From Loktanella sp. S4079 (GTDB taxonomy: Bacteria; Pseudomonadota; Alphaproteobacteria; Rhodobacterales; Rhodobacteraceae): a DNA stretch of 64,000 nt. Shown here piece after piece: positions 1-9,376 of this stretch. The notes under the pieces were generated by a model that saw nothing but the letters and a program-made list of their open reading frames with translations, did not search any database and was not told the origin of the DNA. Both the position numbers and the translations under genes were made by a program. Every line of letters starts with the position of its first letter. The stretch's first letter is position 1. Where the stretch lies: assembly GCF_000967725.1 (NCBI RefSeq), contig NZ_JXYE01000003.1, positions 124,001 to 188,000 of the forward strand. Direction: 5' to 3'.

Positions 1-4
1 ACCT

Positions 5-2128
5 TTGGTCGCAGAAAAGCGCTACCCTGCGAACGGGACCGCAAAAAAGAAACCAGCGCCCAAGAAAACGCCACGCAAAAAACCAGCGGCGCGGCGCAAG
101 GTGGCCAAGCAAGCCAAACCCAGAACTCTATTGGGCTGGGTGTTGCTCCCGTTTAAGTGGGCCGTGCGGATGATCTGGGCCGTGAGTTGGCGGTTGGGAT
201 TGGTCGTCGGGATGATTATCGCCGGGTTCTCGTTCTACTTTGCCGCACAAATGCCACCCGTGCAGGAACTCATCGACGGACGGACGCGCGGCTCTGTCAC
301 GATGACTGATTACCGGGGAGAGGTCTTTGCCTGGCGTGGGGATCAGTTCGGCGGAATGATCACTGTCGACACTGTCTCTGGCCATCTCAGGAACGCCGTT
401 ATCGCGACCGAAGACAAACGGTTCTACCGACACTTTGGCATTTCGCCACGCGGCATTGCATCAGCGGTGCGGATCAACCTACGCGAAGGGCGTGGTCCGC
501 TGTCTGGGCACGGCGGCTCAACGATCACCCAGCAAACCGCCAAGCTTTTGTGCCTTGGCGTGCCCTTTGACCCGACCAAGTGGGAGTCAGAGGCCGACTA
601 TGAAAATGACTGTCGTCAGGGATCGCTTTGGCGCAAAGCGCGCGAGGCTGTTTATGCGGTCGGCATGGAAATCGCCTATACAAAGGACGAAATTCTAACG
701 ATCTACCTCAACCGCGCCTATCTTGGCGCTGGCGCACGCGGGTTCGAGGCCGCAGCACAGCGCTACTTTGGCATTCCCGCAATGGCGCTTAGCCCTGCGG
801 AATCTGCGATGCTGGCCGGGTTGCTTACGGCTCCGTCAACGCTTGCCCCGACGAGCAATTTGCAGCGCTCTCAGAACCGAGCTGCCGTTGTGATTGGCTT
901 GATGGAGGCTCAGGGTTATCTCAGCAAGGCGCAGGCGGATGATGCCCGTGCCAATCCAGCAACGCTGTCAGAAACGGCGCGCGCCAATACCGCCAGCTTC
1001 TTTGCGGATTGGATTATGCGCAGCGGTCCTGAATCCTTTACCCGCAACACAACCGAAGACGTCTTTATCCGCACAACGCTTGATCCTGAGATTCAAGCCG
1101 CCGCCGAAGAAGCGATGATCTCGGTCTTTGAAACAGAGGTACGCGAAGGATCAGAAGCGCAGGCTGCAATCGTTGTCATGTCCGCAGACGGTGCCGTGCG
1201 CGCGATGGTTGGGGGCCGCAATATCGGTGAAACCGGCGCATTCAACCGCGCCACTCAGGCCAATCGCCAAACGGGATCGGCGTTTAAGCCATTCATCTTT
1301 GCCGCTGCGCTGGATTTGGGCCTTTCTCCATATATGATGGTTGATGATGATCCTGCATGTTGGAAACGCCGCGGGACCAGCGATTGGTGTCCTGAAAACT
1401 ATGACCGTGAATTCAAGGGGCCTGTCACGCTGATCCAAGCACTTGCCGAAAGCCGAAATATCCCCGCAATTGTTCTGTCAGAGGACGTTGGCCGTGAACT
1501 TGTCCGAAATGTCGCGAACGGGTTTGGCCTGCATGGTGATCTGGCCGAGGGCCCGGCCCTTGCCCTGGGCGTTTCCGAAAGCACGCTGCTAGAAATGACC
1601 GGTGCCTATGCGGGTATCCTGAATGGCGGATCGCAGGTGACACCTTATGGGCTGACCGATCTACGCATTCGCGGCGACAATGAACCGCTGATGGATGCGC
1701 AAGGCGCAGGTATCGGCGAGAGGATCATCCAACAACAAGCTGCGAGGCAACTCACATGGATGATGACCAAAGTGGTTGAAGAAGGGACCGGAACCCGTGC
1801 CCGTATCGACGGATGGGAAATTGCCGGGAAATCGGGCACAACCCAAGGTGCGCGCGACGCATGGTTCATTGCCTTTACCGGAGACTATGTCACCGGTGTC
1901 TGGATGGGGTATGACGATAACCGACCTCTCAGCGGTGTGACCGGGGGCGGATTGCCCGCAACGATCTGGCGCGAAACAATGACCCGCGTATTGGACGGCA
2001 AGACGCCAACACCGTTGCCCATGCAAGTACCAGAACGGCCCGCGCAATCAGGGATATTGCAAAGTGAGGGTGGTGAAGTTTTGGATCAGGACATCCTGAA
2101 CCTGCTGGAAACGATCCTGCCGAACTAA
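5..2128 (+). CDS. Bifunctional penicillin-binding protein (class A, PBP1-type)
   Basis: Peptidoglycan glycosyltransferase/transpeptidase anchored in the inner membrane and acting in the periplasm. A very basic Lys/Ala/Pro-rich cytoplasmic tail (residues 1-45) precedes one membrane segment (about 62-81). The GT51 domain carries the catalytic-Glu motif EDKRF (E136) and GSTITQQ (171-177). The transpeptidase domain shows SAFK (S425, K428), SRN (483-485) and KSGT (609-612), so both activities look intact. The 707-residue length is normal for the family. The start used is TTG at position 5, only four bases from the window edge, so the true start may lie upstream of the window. An 11-bp inverted repeat follows the stop. 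Confidence 0.93.
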   Translation: MVAEKRYPANGTAKKKPAPKKTPRKKPAARRKVAKQAKPRTLLGWVLLPFKWAVRMIWAVSWRLGLVVGMIIAGFSFYFAAQMPPVQELIDGRTRGSVTMTDYRGEVFAWRGDQFGGMITVDTVSGHLRNAVIATEDKRFYRHFGISPRGIASAVRINLREGRGPLSGHGGSTITQQTAKLLCLGVPFDPTKWESEADYENDCRQGSLWRKAREAVYAVGMEIAYTKDEILTIYLNRAYLGAGARGFEAAAQRYFGIPAMALSPAESAMLAGLLTAPSTLAPTSNLQRSQNRAAVVIGLMEAQGYLSKAQADDARANPATLSETARANTASFFADWIMRSGPESFTRNTTEDVFIRTTLDPEIQAAAEEAMISVFETEVREGSEAQAAIVVMSADGAVRAMVGGRNIGETGAFNRATQANRQTGSAFKPFIFAAALDLGLSPYMMVDDDPACWKRRGTSDWCPENYDREFKGPVTLIQALAESRNIPAIVLSEDVGRELVRNVANGFGLHGDLAEGPALALGVSESTLLEMTGAYAGILNGGSQVTPYGLTDLRIRGDNEPLMDAQGAGIGERIIQQQAARQLTWMMTKVVEEGTGTRARIDGWEIAGKSGTTQGARDAWFIAFTGDYVTGVWMGYDDNRPLSGVTGGGLPATIWRETMTRVLDGKTPTPLPMQVPERPAQSGILQSEGGEVLDQDILNLLETILPN

Positions 2129-2137
2129 GCCAAGAGC

Positions 2138-2161
2138 GAAGGCGAATTACAATTCGCCTTC
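2138..2161. terminator. Inverted repeat between convergent genes
   Basis: Perfect 11-bp inverted repeat (arms 2138-2148 and 2151-2161, core GAAGGCGAATT) just after the PBP stop. It extends into the last codons of the convergent small gene. It is placed where a bidirectional terminator would be expected, but there is no clear T tract. Confidence 0.45.
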
Positions 2162-2512
2162 TTCGCAGCGCTCGTAACGGAAGGCATAGCCATTCCAAAC
2201 CATGATCAGCCCATCTGTTTCGGCGTCATTCATCAGAATTGATCGCTCGGTCCATGTTTGCCCTGCGCCAGAACACTCCATCTGATAGATGGTCGCATCC
2301 ATATCGTTGATATCAACAGGGTTTGTCATGCGGCATTCCATTTCGACACCGTGAAAAATGCTTTCCGCGATCTTGAGCGTCCCACCCTCAACGCCAACGA
2401 GCGCACATTCAGAATGCACGGTTTGTTTATATAGCCCATCATATGGACCAGAGAGCGCAACAGTTGGCAGCACAAACGCGAGGGCGCACGAAAAATTAGT
2501 CAGATATTTCAT
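2147..2512 (-). CDS. Small exported hypothetical protein
   Basis: A 121-residue protein I do not recognise. The N-terminus reads as a signal peptide (MKYLTNFSCALAFVLPTVALS, cleavage near residue 21). The mature part has four cysteines (in SECAL, MECRM, MECSG and ERCEE) that could form two disulfides in the periplasm, plus a Trp/Tyr-rich C-terminus. It stands alone, convergent with the PBP gene and divergent from the type I secretion operon. The signal peptide and the Cys spacing are what I see; the periplasmic location is inferred. Confidence 0.7.
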   Translation of the reverse strand: MKYLTNFSCALAFVLPTVALSGPYDGLYKQTVHSECALVGVEGGTLKIAESIFHGVEMECRMTNPVDINDMDATIYQMECSGAGQTWTERSILMNDAETDGLIMVWNGYAFRYERCEEGEL

Positions 2513-2664
2513 GCGATTGATCTTTGCGATAATTCGCCATATTGATCAATCGTTTACTTTAATCTTGTTCTCTCGCAGCAATTATCAGCAGATAAGCAGT
2601 TACCTCATTCACATTTTTCTATAGGTTGCACGGCAGGTTTACGATGCAAGGAAAAGACCAGCAA
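2513..2664. promoter_or_regulatory. AT-rich divergent promoter region of the type I secretion operon
   Basis: About 150 bases of AT-rich sequence between the small exported gene (minus) and the ABC exporter (plus). It contains a perfect 10-bp palindrome ATTGATCAAT at 2541-2550. This resembles fused FNR half-sites without the usual 4-bp spacer, so I do not call it an FNR box. Confidence 0.35.
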
Positions 2665-4398
2665 ATGTCATCTTATCCGACAGGACGGGCGCAACTGCGT
2701 GCCGCGCGCAAAGAGAGCCGTTCGCTCTATTGGGCCGTCGCGATTTTCAGCTTCTTCGTTAATCTTCTGATGCTTACTGGACCGCTGTATATGCTGAATG
2801 TCTATGACCGCGTGCTGAGTTCGCGTTCATTCGAGACGTTGATCGCGCTGTCGGGGCTGGTTGCATTCCTATACGGAATGATGGGGATTCTGGATTATGT
2901 GCGCGGTCGGGTCATGGGACGGATTGGCGCGCGTTTTCAGGCGAGACTGGACCGACCTGTCTTTGCCGCCGTGATGCGGGCAACAACGCTATCACGCGCA
3001 CCACGCGAGGCCGCAACCGGATTGCGCGATCTGGAATCGGTGCAGCGTTTGATCACGTCCCCGGCGCTCATGTCATTGTTTGATTTACCTTGGGCGCCAC
3101 TGTTCTTTTTCGGGATTTTCATTTTCCACCCGCTGCTCGGCATCCTCGCCCTGTGTGGTGCTGTCGTATTGATCACCGTGGCGATCGCGAACCAAGTGAC
3201 CAGTCGCAAGCCGCTGGCCGAGGCGAACGCGACCCGGTTTACAGCCGATCAATTGGGCAACCAGATCCGCGCAGAAAGCGAAATGGTTCATTCGCTGGGT
3301 ATGCGCGGTGCGGCGTTTGATCGTTGGCAGCTCGCGCGCGGCAAATCGTTGGACGCCACGATAACTTCGGCCGATACCTCTGGTACATTCACCGCGATGA
3401 CCAAAACGTTCCGGCTGTTTTTGCAGTCCGCGATGCTTGGGCTTGGGGCCTATCTGGTGCTCATCAATGAATTATCACCGGGCGCTATGATTGCTGGGTC
3501 AATCTTGCTTGGGCGGGGTCTGGCCCCGATTGAACAAATCGTCGGACAATGGGCTGTTTTCCAACGCGGACGCGAAGGCTGGCATAATCTGGGCACATTG
3601 CTAAGCGCGGTACCGCCTGACATGCCACGCACAGAGCTGCCCAAACCCAAAGCAGCACTGCGTGTCGAACAGGTCACCGTTGTGCCGCCGGGTGAAAAGC
3701 TACCTGCGCTGCGCGGGATCAGTTTTGAGGTGAAACCCGGTCAGGCCGTGGGCGTTATTGGCACCTCTGGCGCAGGTAAATCGACACTTGCCCGTGTGCT
3801 GACAGGTGTCTGGCAACCGGCATCAGGAAATGTTCGGCTGGACGGCGCATCGCTCGAACAATACGACCCTGACATTCTGGGCCAACACATCGGTTACCTT
3901 CCCCAGCGCGTGCAGCTTTTTGATGGTACCATCAAAGAAAACATCGCCCGCATGTCGATGCAGCCAAACGATGCCGAGGTCGTCAAGGCCGCCCAAAAGG
4001 CCGCAGCCCATGAAATGATCCTGCGTTTGCCGGACGGCTATGACACGCGAGTTTCAGCGACCGGAGGGCGGCTGTCAGGCGGGCAAATTCAACGCATCGG
4101 ACTGGCCCGCGCGCTTTATGGCGATCCCGTGGTTCTGGTCTTGGATGAGCCGAACTCGAACCTTGATAACGAGGGTTCAGTCGCCCTGAACAAAGCAATC
4201 AAAATTCTAAAGTCCGAAGGCAAGGTCATCTTTATCATGGCGCACCGCCCCGCAGCGATTCAGGAATGCGACACGTTGCTTGTGATCGAAAACGGAACAA
4301 GACGCGCCTATGGCCCCAAAGACGCGGTTATGGCGGAACTAGTTAAGAACCACGGTGAAATCCAACGCGCCAGCGGCAAAGCAGGAGGCGTCACATGA
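2665..4398 (+). CDS. Type I secretion ABC transporter, permease/ATPase (PrtD-like)
   Basis: Inner-membrane exporter component of a type I secretion system, with an N-terminal membrane domain and a C-terminal nucleotide-binding domain. Visible motifs are Walker A GTSGAGKST (about residues 366-374), the signature LSGGQIQR (about 470), Walker B VLVLDEPNSNLD and the switch MAHRP. There is no N-terminal peptidase domain, consistent with the PrtD/AprD class that exports substrates with uncleaved C-terminal signals. The start is uncertain: ATG 2665 (chosen for its homolog-like SSYPTGR N-terminus and an upstream AAGGA), ATG 2644 or TTG 2626. It overlaps the adaptor gene by ATGA. No outer-membrane TolC gene or RTX substrate lies nearby. 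Confidence 0.92.
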   Translation: MSSYPTGRAQLRAARKESRSLYWAVAIFSFFVNLLMLTGPLYMLNVYDRVLSSRSFETLIALSGLVAFLYGMMGILDYVRGRVMGRIGARFQARLDRPVFAAVMRATTLSRAPREAATGLRDLESVQRLITSPALMSLFDLPWAPLFFFGIFIFHPLLGILALCGAVVLITVAIANQVTSRKPLAEANATRFTADQLGNQIRAESEMVHSLGMRGAAFDRWQLARGKSLDATITSADTSGTFTAMTKTFRLFLQSAMLGLGAYLVLINELSPGAMIAGSILLGRGLAPIEQIVGQWAVFQRGREGWHNLGTLLSAVPPDMPRTELPKPKAALRVEQVTVVPPGEKLPALRGISFEVKPGQAVGVIGTSGAGKSTLARVLTGVWQPASGNVRLDGASLEQYDPDILGQHIGYLPQRVQLFDGTIKENIARMSMQPNDAEVVKAAQKAAAHEMILRLPDGYDTRVSATGGRLSGGQIQRIGLARALYGDPVVLVLDEPNSNLDNEGSVALNKAIKILKSEGKVIFIMAHRPAAIQECDTLLVIENGTRRAYGPKDAVMAELVKNHGEIQRASGKAGGVT

Positions 4399-5699
4399 CC
4401 GATCAATCCAAACAACGCTGGTCTGCCAAACGCCATATGTTCGTTGGCATGCTCACCTTGCTCATTTTGGTTGGCGGCTTTGGAAGTTGGGCAATTATTG
4501 CGCAAATCACTGGTGCGGTGATTACCAGTGGCCAGATTGAGGTGGATCGCAACCGTCAGGTCGTCCAACACCCTGACGGTGGAGTCGTATCCGAAATTTT
4601 GGTGGACGAAGGCGATTCCGTTGCCGAAGGAGACCTGCTGATCCGGCTGGACCCGACGATTTTGCAGTCGGAACTGGCCGTTGTCGAAGGTCAGTTGTTT
4701 GAAATTCTCGCGCGGCGTGCCCGGCTCGAGGCAGAGCGCGATAACACCCAAATGCTGACGTTTTCACCGACGCTGACCGAAGTCGACACACCAGAAGTCG
4801 CTGAATTGATCGCGGGGCAAACGCGACTTTTCGAGGCGCGACTTGAATCCAACGAGGGCGCAGTTGAACAACTCACCCAGCAGCGCGCCCAGATTGCCAG
4901 CCAGATCGACGGGATCAAAGCCCAGCAAACCGCGCTTTCGACGCAGCGCAATTTGATCGAACAAGAATTGCAAGATCAGCAAAGCCTGCTTGATCGCGGA
5001 CTTGCCCAAGCCAGCCGCGTTCTTGCCCTTCAGCGCGAAGAGGCAAGCTTGCTTGGCACAATGGGTGAACTTACTGCGCAGGCCGCACAGGCTGCAGAAC
5101 GCACAACCGAAATTGATCTACAAATCCTCAGCCTTGCCACCACCCGCCGCGAAGAGGCGATCACCCGGCTGCGCGATCTACAGTATAACCAGCTTGAACT
5201 TGCGGAACGGCGACGCACTTTGCGCCGCCAGCTTGATCGACTTGATATTCGCGCACCCGTGTCGGGCATTGTTTATGGGATGCAGGTCTTTGCCCAGCAA
5301 TCCGTGATCCTACCTGCCGATCCGGTGCTCTTCTTGATCCCCCAAGACCGCCCGCTGGTGATTGCAACGCAAGTGAACGTGCAAGATGTCGACCAAATCT
5401 ATGTCGGCCAAGATGTCACCCTGCGGTTTTCAGCCTTTGATCGTAGCCGCACGCCGGAACTGAACGGCAAGGTCACTTTGGTTTCTGCGGATGCATTCCA
5501 AAACGAAAACTCGGGGCTGTCGTTTTATCGCGCAGAGGTCCAGCTAAGCGAGGGAGAGATTGATCGTCTGCCAGCCGATATGGCACTGATCCCCGGCATG
5601 CCTGTTGAGGCCTTTATGCGGACTGCTGATCGCAGCCCCATGGCGTATCTGCTCAAACCGCTCGCCGATTATTTGGCCAAAGCCTTCCGCGAGTCGTGA
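4395..5699 (+). CDS. HlyD-family type I secretion periplasmic adaptor (PrtE-like)
   Basis: Membrane-fusion protein that links the ABC exporter to an outer-membrane channel. It is 434 residues with one N-terminal membrane segment (about 14-38). A first half-lipoyl region follows (HPDGGVVSEILVDEGDSV), then a long Gln/Glu/Leu-rich coiled-coil hairpin (about 90-270), then the return lipoyl and beta-barrel region (DIRAPVSGIVYGMQVF). Its start overlaps the ABC stop (ATGA at 4395-4398), so the pair is translationally coupled. Its length and layout match PrtE/AprE adaptors. Confidence 0.92.
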   Translation: MTDQSKQRWSAKRHMFVGMLTLLILVGGFGSWAIIAQITGAVITSGQIEVDRNRQVVQHPDGGVVSEILVDEGDSVAEGDLLIRLDPTILQSELAVVEGQLFEILARRARLEAERDNTQMLTFSPTLTEVDTPEVAELIAGQTRLFEARLESNEGAVEQLTQQRAQIASQIDGIKAQQTALSTQRNLIEQELQDQQSLLDRGLAQASRVLALQREEASLLGTMGELTAQAAQAAERTTEIDLQILSLATTRREEAITRLRDLQYNQLELAERRRTLRRQLDRLDIRAPVSGIVYGMQVFAQQSVILPADPVLFLIPQDRPLVIATQVNVQDVDQIYVGQDVTLRFSAFDRSRTPELNGKVTLVSADAFQNENSGLSFYRAEVQLSEGEIDRLPADMALIPGMPVEAFMRTADRSPMAYLLKPLADYLAKAFRES

Positions 5700-5705
5700 T
5701 TGCAC

Positions 5706-5744
5706 CCTGCTGCGTTGCCCGCTAGCGTTCGGGCAAACAGCAGG
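5706..5744 (+). promoter_or_regulatory. Long hairpin overlapping the RidA ribosome-binding site
   Basis: Two stacked stems: CCTGCTG (5706-5712) pairs with CAGCAGG (5738-5744), and TTGCCCG (5715-5721) pairs with CGGGCAA (5730-5736). The last bases of the right arm are shared with the AGGAG ribosome-binding site of the next gene (5742-5746). It could end the secretion operon or mask the site. Confidence 0.45.
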
Positions 5745-5752
5745 AGATTCCC

Positions 5753-6214
5753 ATGAGCACGATCGAAACCAAACTCGCCGAATTGGGCGTCACTCTACCC
5801 GATGCGCCAGCACCGGCCGCGAACTACGTACCCTATGTGGTGATTGGTGACATGGTGCATGTTTCTGGTCAGATCTCGGCAAATGCAGATGGTCTGATCA
5901 CCGGCAAATTGGGCGCTGATCTGGACGCAGACGCAGGCGCAAATGCGGCACAAGCCTGCGCCATTAGCTTGCTCGCCCAGCTCAAGGCCGCCTGCGGCGG
6001 CGACATCGACCGTTTGGTCCGCGTCGTGAAATTGGTAGGCTTTGTCAATTCGACCCCCGACTTTACCGACCAGCCCAAGGTGATCAACGGCGCCTCTGAC
6101 TTTATGGTTGCGGCACTTGGTGATGCAGGTCGTCATGCGCGATCCGCCGTCAGCGCGGCCAGCCTACCATTCGGCGTTGCTGTCGAAATCGAAGCAATAT
6201 TCCAAATCAAATGA
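5753..6214 (+). CDS. RidA/YjgF/YER057c/UK114-family protein
   Basis: A 153-residue member of the Rid superfamily, whose typical members hydrolyse reactive enamine/imine intermediates of amino-acid metabolism as cytosolic trimers. The family pattern is visible in HVSGQISANADG and in the final ASLPFGVAVEIEAI segment, where a proline precedes the beta strand. The catalytic Arg of true RidA (in the R-x-x-V-x-A region) is not obvious: here the segment reads HARSAVSAASLP, as in the longer YjgF-like subgroups, so enamine deaminase activity is not assured. It has a strong AGGAG ribosome-binding site and overlaps the next gene by ATGA. Confidence 0.88.
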   Translation: MSTIETKLAELGVTLPDAPAPAANYVPYVVIGDMVHVSGQISANADGLITGKLGADLDADAGANAAQACAISLLAQLKAACGGDIDRLVRVVKLVGFVNSTPDFTDQPKVINGASDFMVAALGDAGRHARSAVSAASLPFGVAVEIEAIFQIK

Positions 6215-6963
6215 CCCTGCCCGCGTCATTCTTTGCCCGCCCGATTACGCACCGTGCATTGCACGACCGCGCGAACGGGCGGGTCGAAAACAGCATCGCG
6301 TCGATCAAGGCGGCTGTCGCCGCCGACTATGGAATCGAAATTGATGTCCAACTGAGCAGTGACGGCTGCGCAATGGTCTTTCACGATGACAAGCTGGACA
6401 GGCTAACCGCAAAATCTGGCCCTGTCCGGAACTACAGCTGCGAAGACCTGACCAAAATCACCCTCACCGACGACCCGGGGACCATTCCCACATTAGAGCA
6501 GGTGCTGGAACTGGTGAGCGGTCAGGTGCCGCTGCTGATCGAGATTAAGGATCAAGACGGGCAAATGGGCCCAAACATCGGCACGCTGGAGCGCGCGACC
6601 GCAAACGCGCTGGCCGGCTACACTGGCGATGTTGCGGTCATGTCCTTTAACCCGCACAGCGTGGCGGAAATGGCCAAACACGCCCCGCATATCCCCCGTG
6701 GGATCACAACGTCCAGCTACCAGCCTGCATTTTGGCCAGAAATACCTGACGCCACACGCAACAAGCTGCGCGATATTCCCGACTATGCACGTACAGGGGC
6801 ATGTTTTATCAGTCACGAAGCGACGGATTTGGACCGACCGCGCGTCGCAGAGCTAAAGAATGCCGGGGCAAATGTGCTGTGCTGGACAATCCGTTCGCCC
6901 GAAGCAGAAGCAAAGGCACGCGAGATCGCAGAAAATGTGACCTTCGAGGGTTACCTCGCTTGA
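6211..6963 (+). CDS. Glycerophosphodiester phosphodiesterase family protein
   Basis: 250-residue TIM-barrel enzyme expected to hydrolyse glycerophosphodiesters to glycerol-3-phosphate and an alcohol. The signature is ITHRALHD (first His/Arg), then RVENSIASIKAA (the Glu-Asn pair), then EIDVQLSSDG and VFHDD, which give the metal-binding Glu/Asp and second His of the family. LLIEIKD supplies the later conserved Glu and Lys. There is no signal peptide, so it is cytosolic. It overlaps the RidA-like gene by ATGA and sits 31 bp before the GNAT gene, as part of a five-gene + strand run. Confidence 0.88.
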   Translation: MTLPASFFARPITHRALHDRANGRVENSIASIKAAVAADYGIEIDVQLSSDGCAMVFHDDKLDRLTAKSGPVRNYSCEDLTKITLTDDPGTIPTLEQVLELVSGQVPLLIEIKDQDGQMGPNIGTLERATANALAGYTGDVAVMSFNPHSVAEMAKHAPHIPRGITTSSYQPAFWPEIPDATRNKLRDIPDYARTGACFISHEATDLDRPRVAELKNAGANVLCWTIRSPEAEAKAREIAENVTFEGYLA

Positions 6964-6994
6964 CGGCGGCCAAAACGAACCCAAGTCTGATGAT

Positions 6995-8182
6995 ATGACT
7001 GACACCCCAATCGAAGTAGCCGCACACCCCAGCCTCGACGGTATCCCTGCCCAAGACTGGGATGCCTGCGCATGCCCTGAGGCCGCCGATGGTGGCCGCC
7101 CAAATGATCCATTTACAACGCACCGGTTTCTGAAGGCACTTGAAGACAGCGGATCAGTCGGCAAGGGAAGCGGCTGGCAACCGCGCTACTTAACTGTCCA
7201 TCAGAATGGTCAGATGATTGCGACCGCGCCACTATATGCCAAAGGGCACAGTCAGGGCGAATATATTTTTGATCACAATTGGGCGCATGCTTATGAAAAC
7301 GCGGGCGGTCGCTATTATCCCAAACTGCAAATCGCCGTACCCTTTACACCCGCGACCGGGCGAAGGTTTCTGACCCGTCCCGGCCACGAGGTACTGGGCA
7401 TCTCCGCCTTGATCCAGGGTGCAGTTCAGATTGCAGCTGACAACGAATTATCCTCGTTGCACGCTACCTTTTGTACCGAAGCAGAGTCTATCGCCGCCCA
7501 AGAAATGGGGCTGATGACACGCATCGGTCAGCAATTTCATTGGGTCAACGATGGCTATGCAGATTTCGATGCCTTCCTTGCGTCGCTCTCTAGCCGCAAA
7601 CGCAAAAACATCCGCAAAGAACGCGCCCAAGCGCAAAGCTTTGGTGGTGAAATTGTCAAACTTACGGGCGATGACATTCAGCCCCAGCACTGGGATGCAT
7701 TCTGGCAATTTTATCAAGACACCGGAAATCGGAAATGGGGCACGCCTTATCTGACACGCGCGTTCTTTGACCGTGCACATGAAACGCTGCGCAACGATAT
7801 GATGATGGTCCTCGCCATTCGCGATGGGCGTCCTGTTGCTGGCGCGCTGAATTTCATTGGACGAGAAAACCTTTATGGGCGGTATTGGGGCTGTATCGAA
7901 CATCACCCCTGCCTGCATTTCGAACTCTGCTATTATCAGGCCATTGATTTCGCCATTTCTCAGGGGCTCAAACGAGTCGAAGCAGGCGCACAAGGGGAAC
8001 ACAAGCTCGCCCGTGGTTATCTGCCGGTCGCGACCCACTCCGTCCATTGGTTCGGAGATCCGGGATTTCGGGATGCGGTCCAAAATTATTTGGACGCCGA
8101 ACGTGATGCGGTGGATCATGAAATCGAAGTCCTGACCAGCTATGGTCCGTTTCGCAAATCCAACCGTGAGGAACAGCAATGA
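6995..8182 (+). CDS. GNAT-fold N-acetyltransferase of the DUF482/COG3146 group
   Basis: 395-residue cytosolic protein. The segment [32 protein letters not shown] is typical of the COG3146 family, whose members resemble peptidoglycan-bridge (FemX-type) acyltransferases but lack an established substrate. The C-terminal half holds the GNAT-like part ([15 protein letters not shown], then GRYWG and [13 protein letters not shown]). It is flanked by GDPD and phhB and overlaps phhB by ATGA. The acyltransferase role follows from the family; the substrate is unknown. Confidence 0.85.
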   Translation: MTDTPIEVAAHPSLDGIPAQDWDACACPEAADGGRPNDPFTTHRFLKALEDSGSVGKGSGWQPRYLTVHQNGQMIATAPLYAKGHSQGEYIFDHNWAHAYENAGGRYYPKLQIAVPFTPATGRRFLTRPGHEVLGISALIQGAVQIAADNELSSLHATFCTEAESIAAQEMGLMTRIGQQFHWVNDGYADFDAFLASLSSRKRKNIRKERAQAQSFGGEIVKLTGDDIQPQHWDAFWQFYQDTGNRKWGTPYLTRAFFDRAHETLRNDMMMVLAIRDGRPVAGALNFIGRENLYGRYWGCIEHHPCLHFELCYYQAIDFAISQGLKRVEAGAQGEHKLARGYLPVATHSVHWFGDPGFRDAVQNYLDAERDAVDHEIEVLTSYGPFRKSNREEQQ

Positions 8183-8478
8183 CCAACACATTGACCGAAG
8201 CCGAACGCGACGAATTGATCACACCCTTGCTCAAGAACGGATGGGAATTCGTCAGCGGGCGCGATGCGATCCAGAAAACCTACAAATTTAAGAATTTCGT
8301 AGACGCCTTTGGCTTTATGACGCGCGCTGCGATTTGGGCCGAGAAATGGAACCACCATCCCGAATGGTTCAATATCTACAAAGTCGTCGGAGTCACGTTG
8401 ACCACGCATGACGCAGGTGGTCTATCCATGCTTGATGCCAAATTCGGCGCAAAACTAGATAAACTTGCAGGGGAATGA
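8179..8478 (+). CDS. phhB: 4a-hydroxytetrahydrobiopterin (pterin-4a-carbinolamine) dehydratase
   Basis: 99-residue dehydratase that recycles the 4a-hydroxy pterin cofactor. The family signature is clear: a Trp then [25 protein letters not shown] and a final Asp. This gives the paired histidines, proline and later His of the active site. No phenylalanine hydroxylase gene is in the window, so it may serve another pterin pathway. The start overlaps the GNAT stop (ATGA), and the stop is one base ahead of the likely MscS start, so the three genes are probably co-translated. Confidence 0.92.
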   Translation: MTNTLTEAERDELITPLLKNGWEFVSGRDAIQKTYKFKNFVDAFGFMTRAAIWAEKWNHHPEWFNIYKVVGVTLTTHDAGGLSMLDAKFGAKLDKLAGE

Positions 8479-8479
8479 C

Positions 8480-9325
8480 TTGGACAATCTGCTGAACACC
8501 GTCATCTGGGACGGGAAAACAATCGGGGACCTGCTCACGCTCGAGTTTCTGGCCTCAATCTTTGGGAATGTCATCGCGGCATTGCTCATTATTATTGCTG
8601 GCTTTGTCATTGGTGGCTGGCTGCGCAAACACCTGACAAAACTGGGACAGACGCATCAGCACTTGGACATGACCCTGTTCAATTTTCTGGGCAACATTGC
8701 GCGCTACATCGCAATCGGTTTTGCGTTTCTGTTCGTACTCAACACCTTTGGGGTCGAGACAACATCATTTGTCGCCGTTATTGGTGCCGCGGGTTTGGCC
8801 ATTGGTCTGGCATTGCAAGGCACCCTTTCCAACGTGGCGGCGGGCGTGATGATCGTCTTTTTCCGTCCTGTTAAAATCGGCGATTTCGTCGAGGTTTCAG
8901 GCCAGATGGGTACAGTCAAAGATATTACGCTGAACTTTATTGAACTGGCATCGCCCGCAAATGTTCAGATTATCATCCCCAACGCGCAGGTGTGGGGCAA
9001 TACAATCGTGAACTATTCCACCTTCCCGACACGCCGCGCCGAATGGACCTTTGGCGTTGGCTATGGCGCGAATTTAAAGAACGCAGAGCAGGTCATCTAT
9101 GACACGATCATGGCCGACCCACGAGCAAAGTCAGATCCGGCACCATTCATTCAGGTGAATAACCTTGGCGACAGTTCTGTCGATTTTCTGGTGCGCGTTT
9201 GGTGTGACAGCGGCGATTACTTTCAATTCCAAGCGGACATGAAGCGTCAGGTCAAAGAGGCATTAGATCAAGCGGGAGTCGATATTCCATTCCCGACACG
9301 GACATTGATCCAGACCCAAGGATAA
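8480..9325 (+). CDS. Small-conductance mechanosensitive channel, MscS family
   Basis: 281-residue homoheptameric channel that releases solutes on hypo-osmotic shock, in the inner membrane. Three N-terminal membrane segments are visible; the pore helix is the Gly/Ala-rich stretch AAGLAIGLALQGTLSNVAAG. The cytosolic beta domain follows (FRPVKIGDFVEVSGQMGTVKDI), then IIIPNAQVWGNTIVNYS. Length is close to E. coli MscS (286). The start I prefer is TTG 8480 (MDNLLNTV), placed six bases after AGGGG, rather than TTG 8465, which lies inside phhB. Confidence 0.93.
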   Translation: MDNLLNTVIWDGKTIGDLLTLEFLASIFGNVIAALLIIIAGFVIGGWLRKHLTKLGQTHQHLDMTLFNFLGNIARYIAIGFAFLFVLNTFGVETTSFVAVIGAAGLAIGLALQGTLSNVAAGVMIVFFRPVKIGDFVEVSGQMGTVKDITLNFIELASPANVQIIIPNAQVWGNTIVNYSTFPTRRAEWTFGVGYGANLKNAEQVIYDTIMADPRAKSDPAPFIQVNNLGDSSVDFLVRVWCDSGDYFQFQADMKRQVKEALDQAGVDIPFPTRTLIQTQG

Positions 9326-9332
9326 ATAGGTA

Positions 9333-9367
9333 TTCGGCAGCGCTGCGTCACTTGCAGCGCTGCCGAA
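9333..9367. terminator. Strong bidirectional hairpin between MscS and DUF2867 genes
   Basis: Perfect 14-bp stem TTCGGCAGCGCTGC (9333-9346) with its complement at 9354-9367 and a 7-nt loop. It lies between the converging stops, where both genes would end. T-rich sequence follows on the minus side. Confidence 0.8.
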
Positions 9368-9376
9368 CCGCAAACT

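Noticed and set aside
2541..2550. ATTGATCAAT as an FNR box before the secretion operon
   Set aside because: The FNR consensus needs a 4-bp spacer between TTGAT and ATCAA, which is absent here.
7448..8191. 247-codon antisense open frame opposite the DUF482 acetyltransferase
   Set aside because: The acetyltransferase frame has clear family motifs and 4-bp overlap with phhB; the antisense product shows none.
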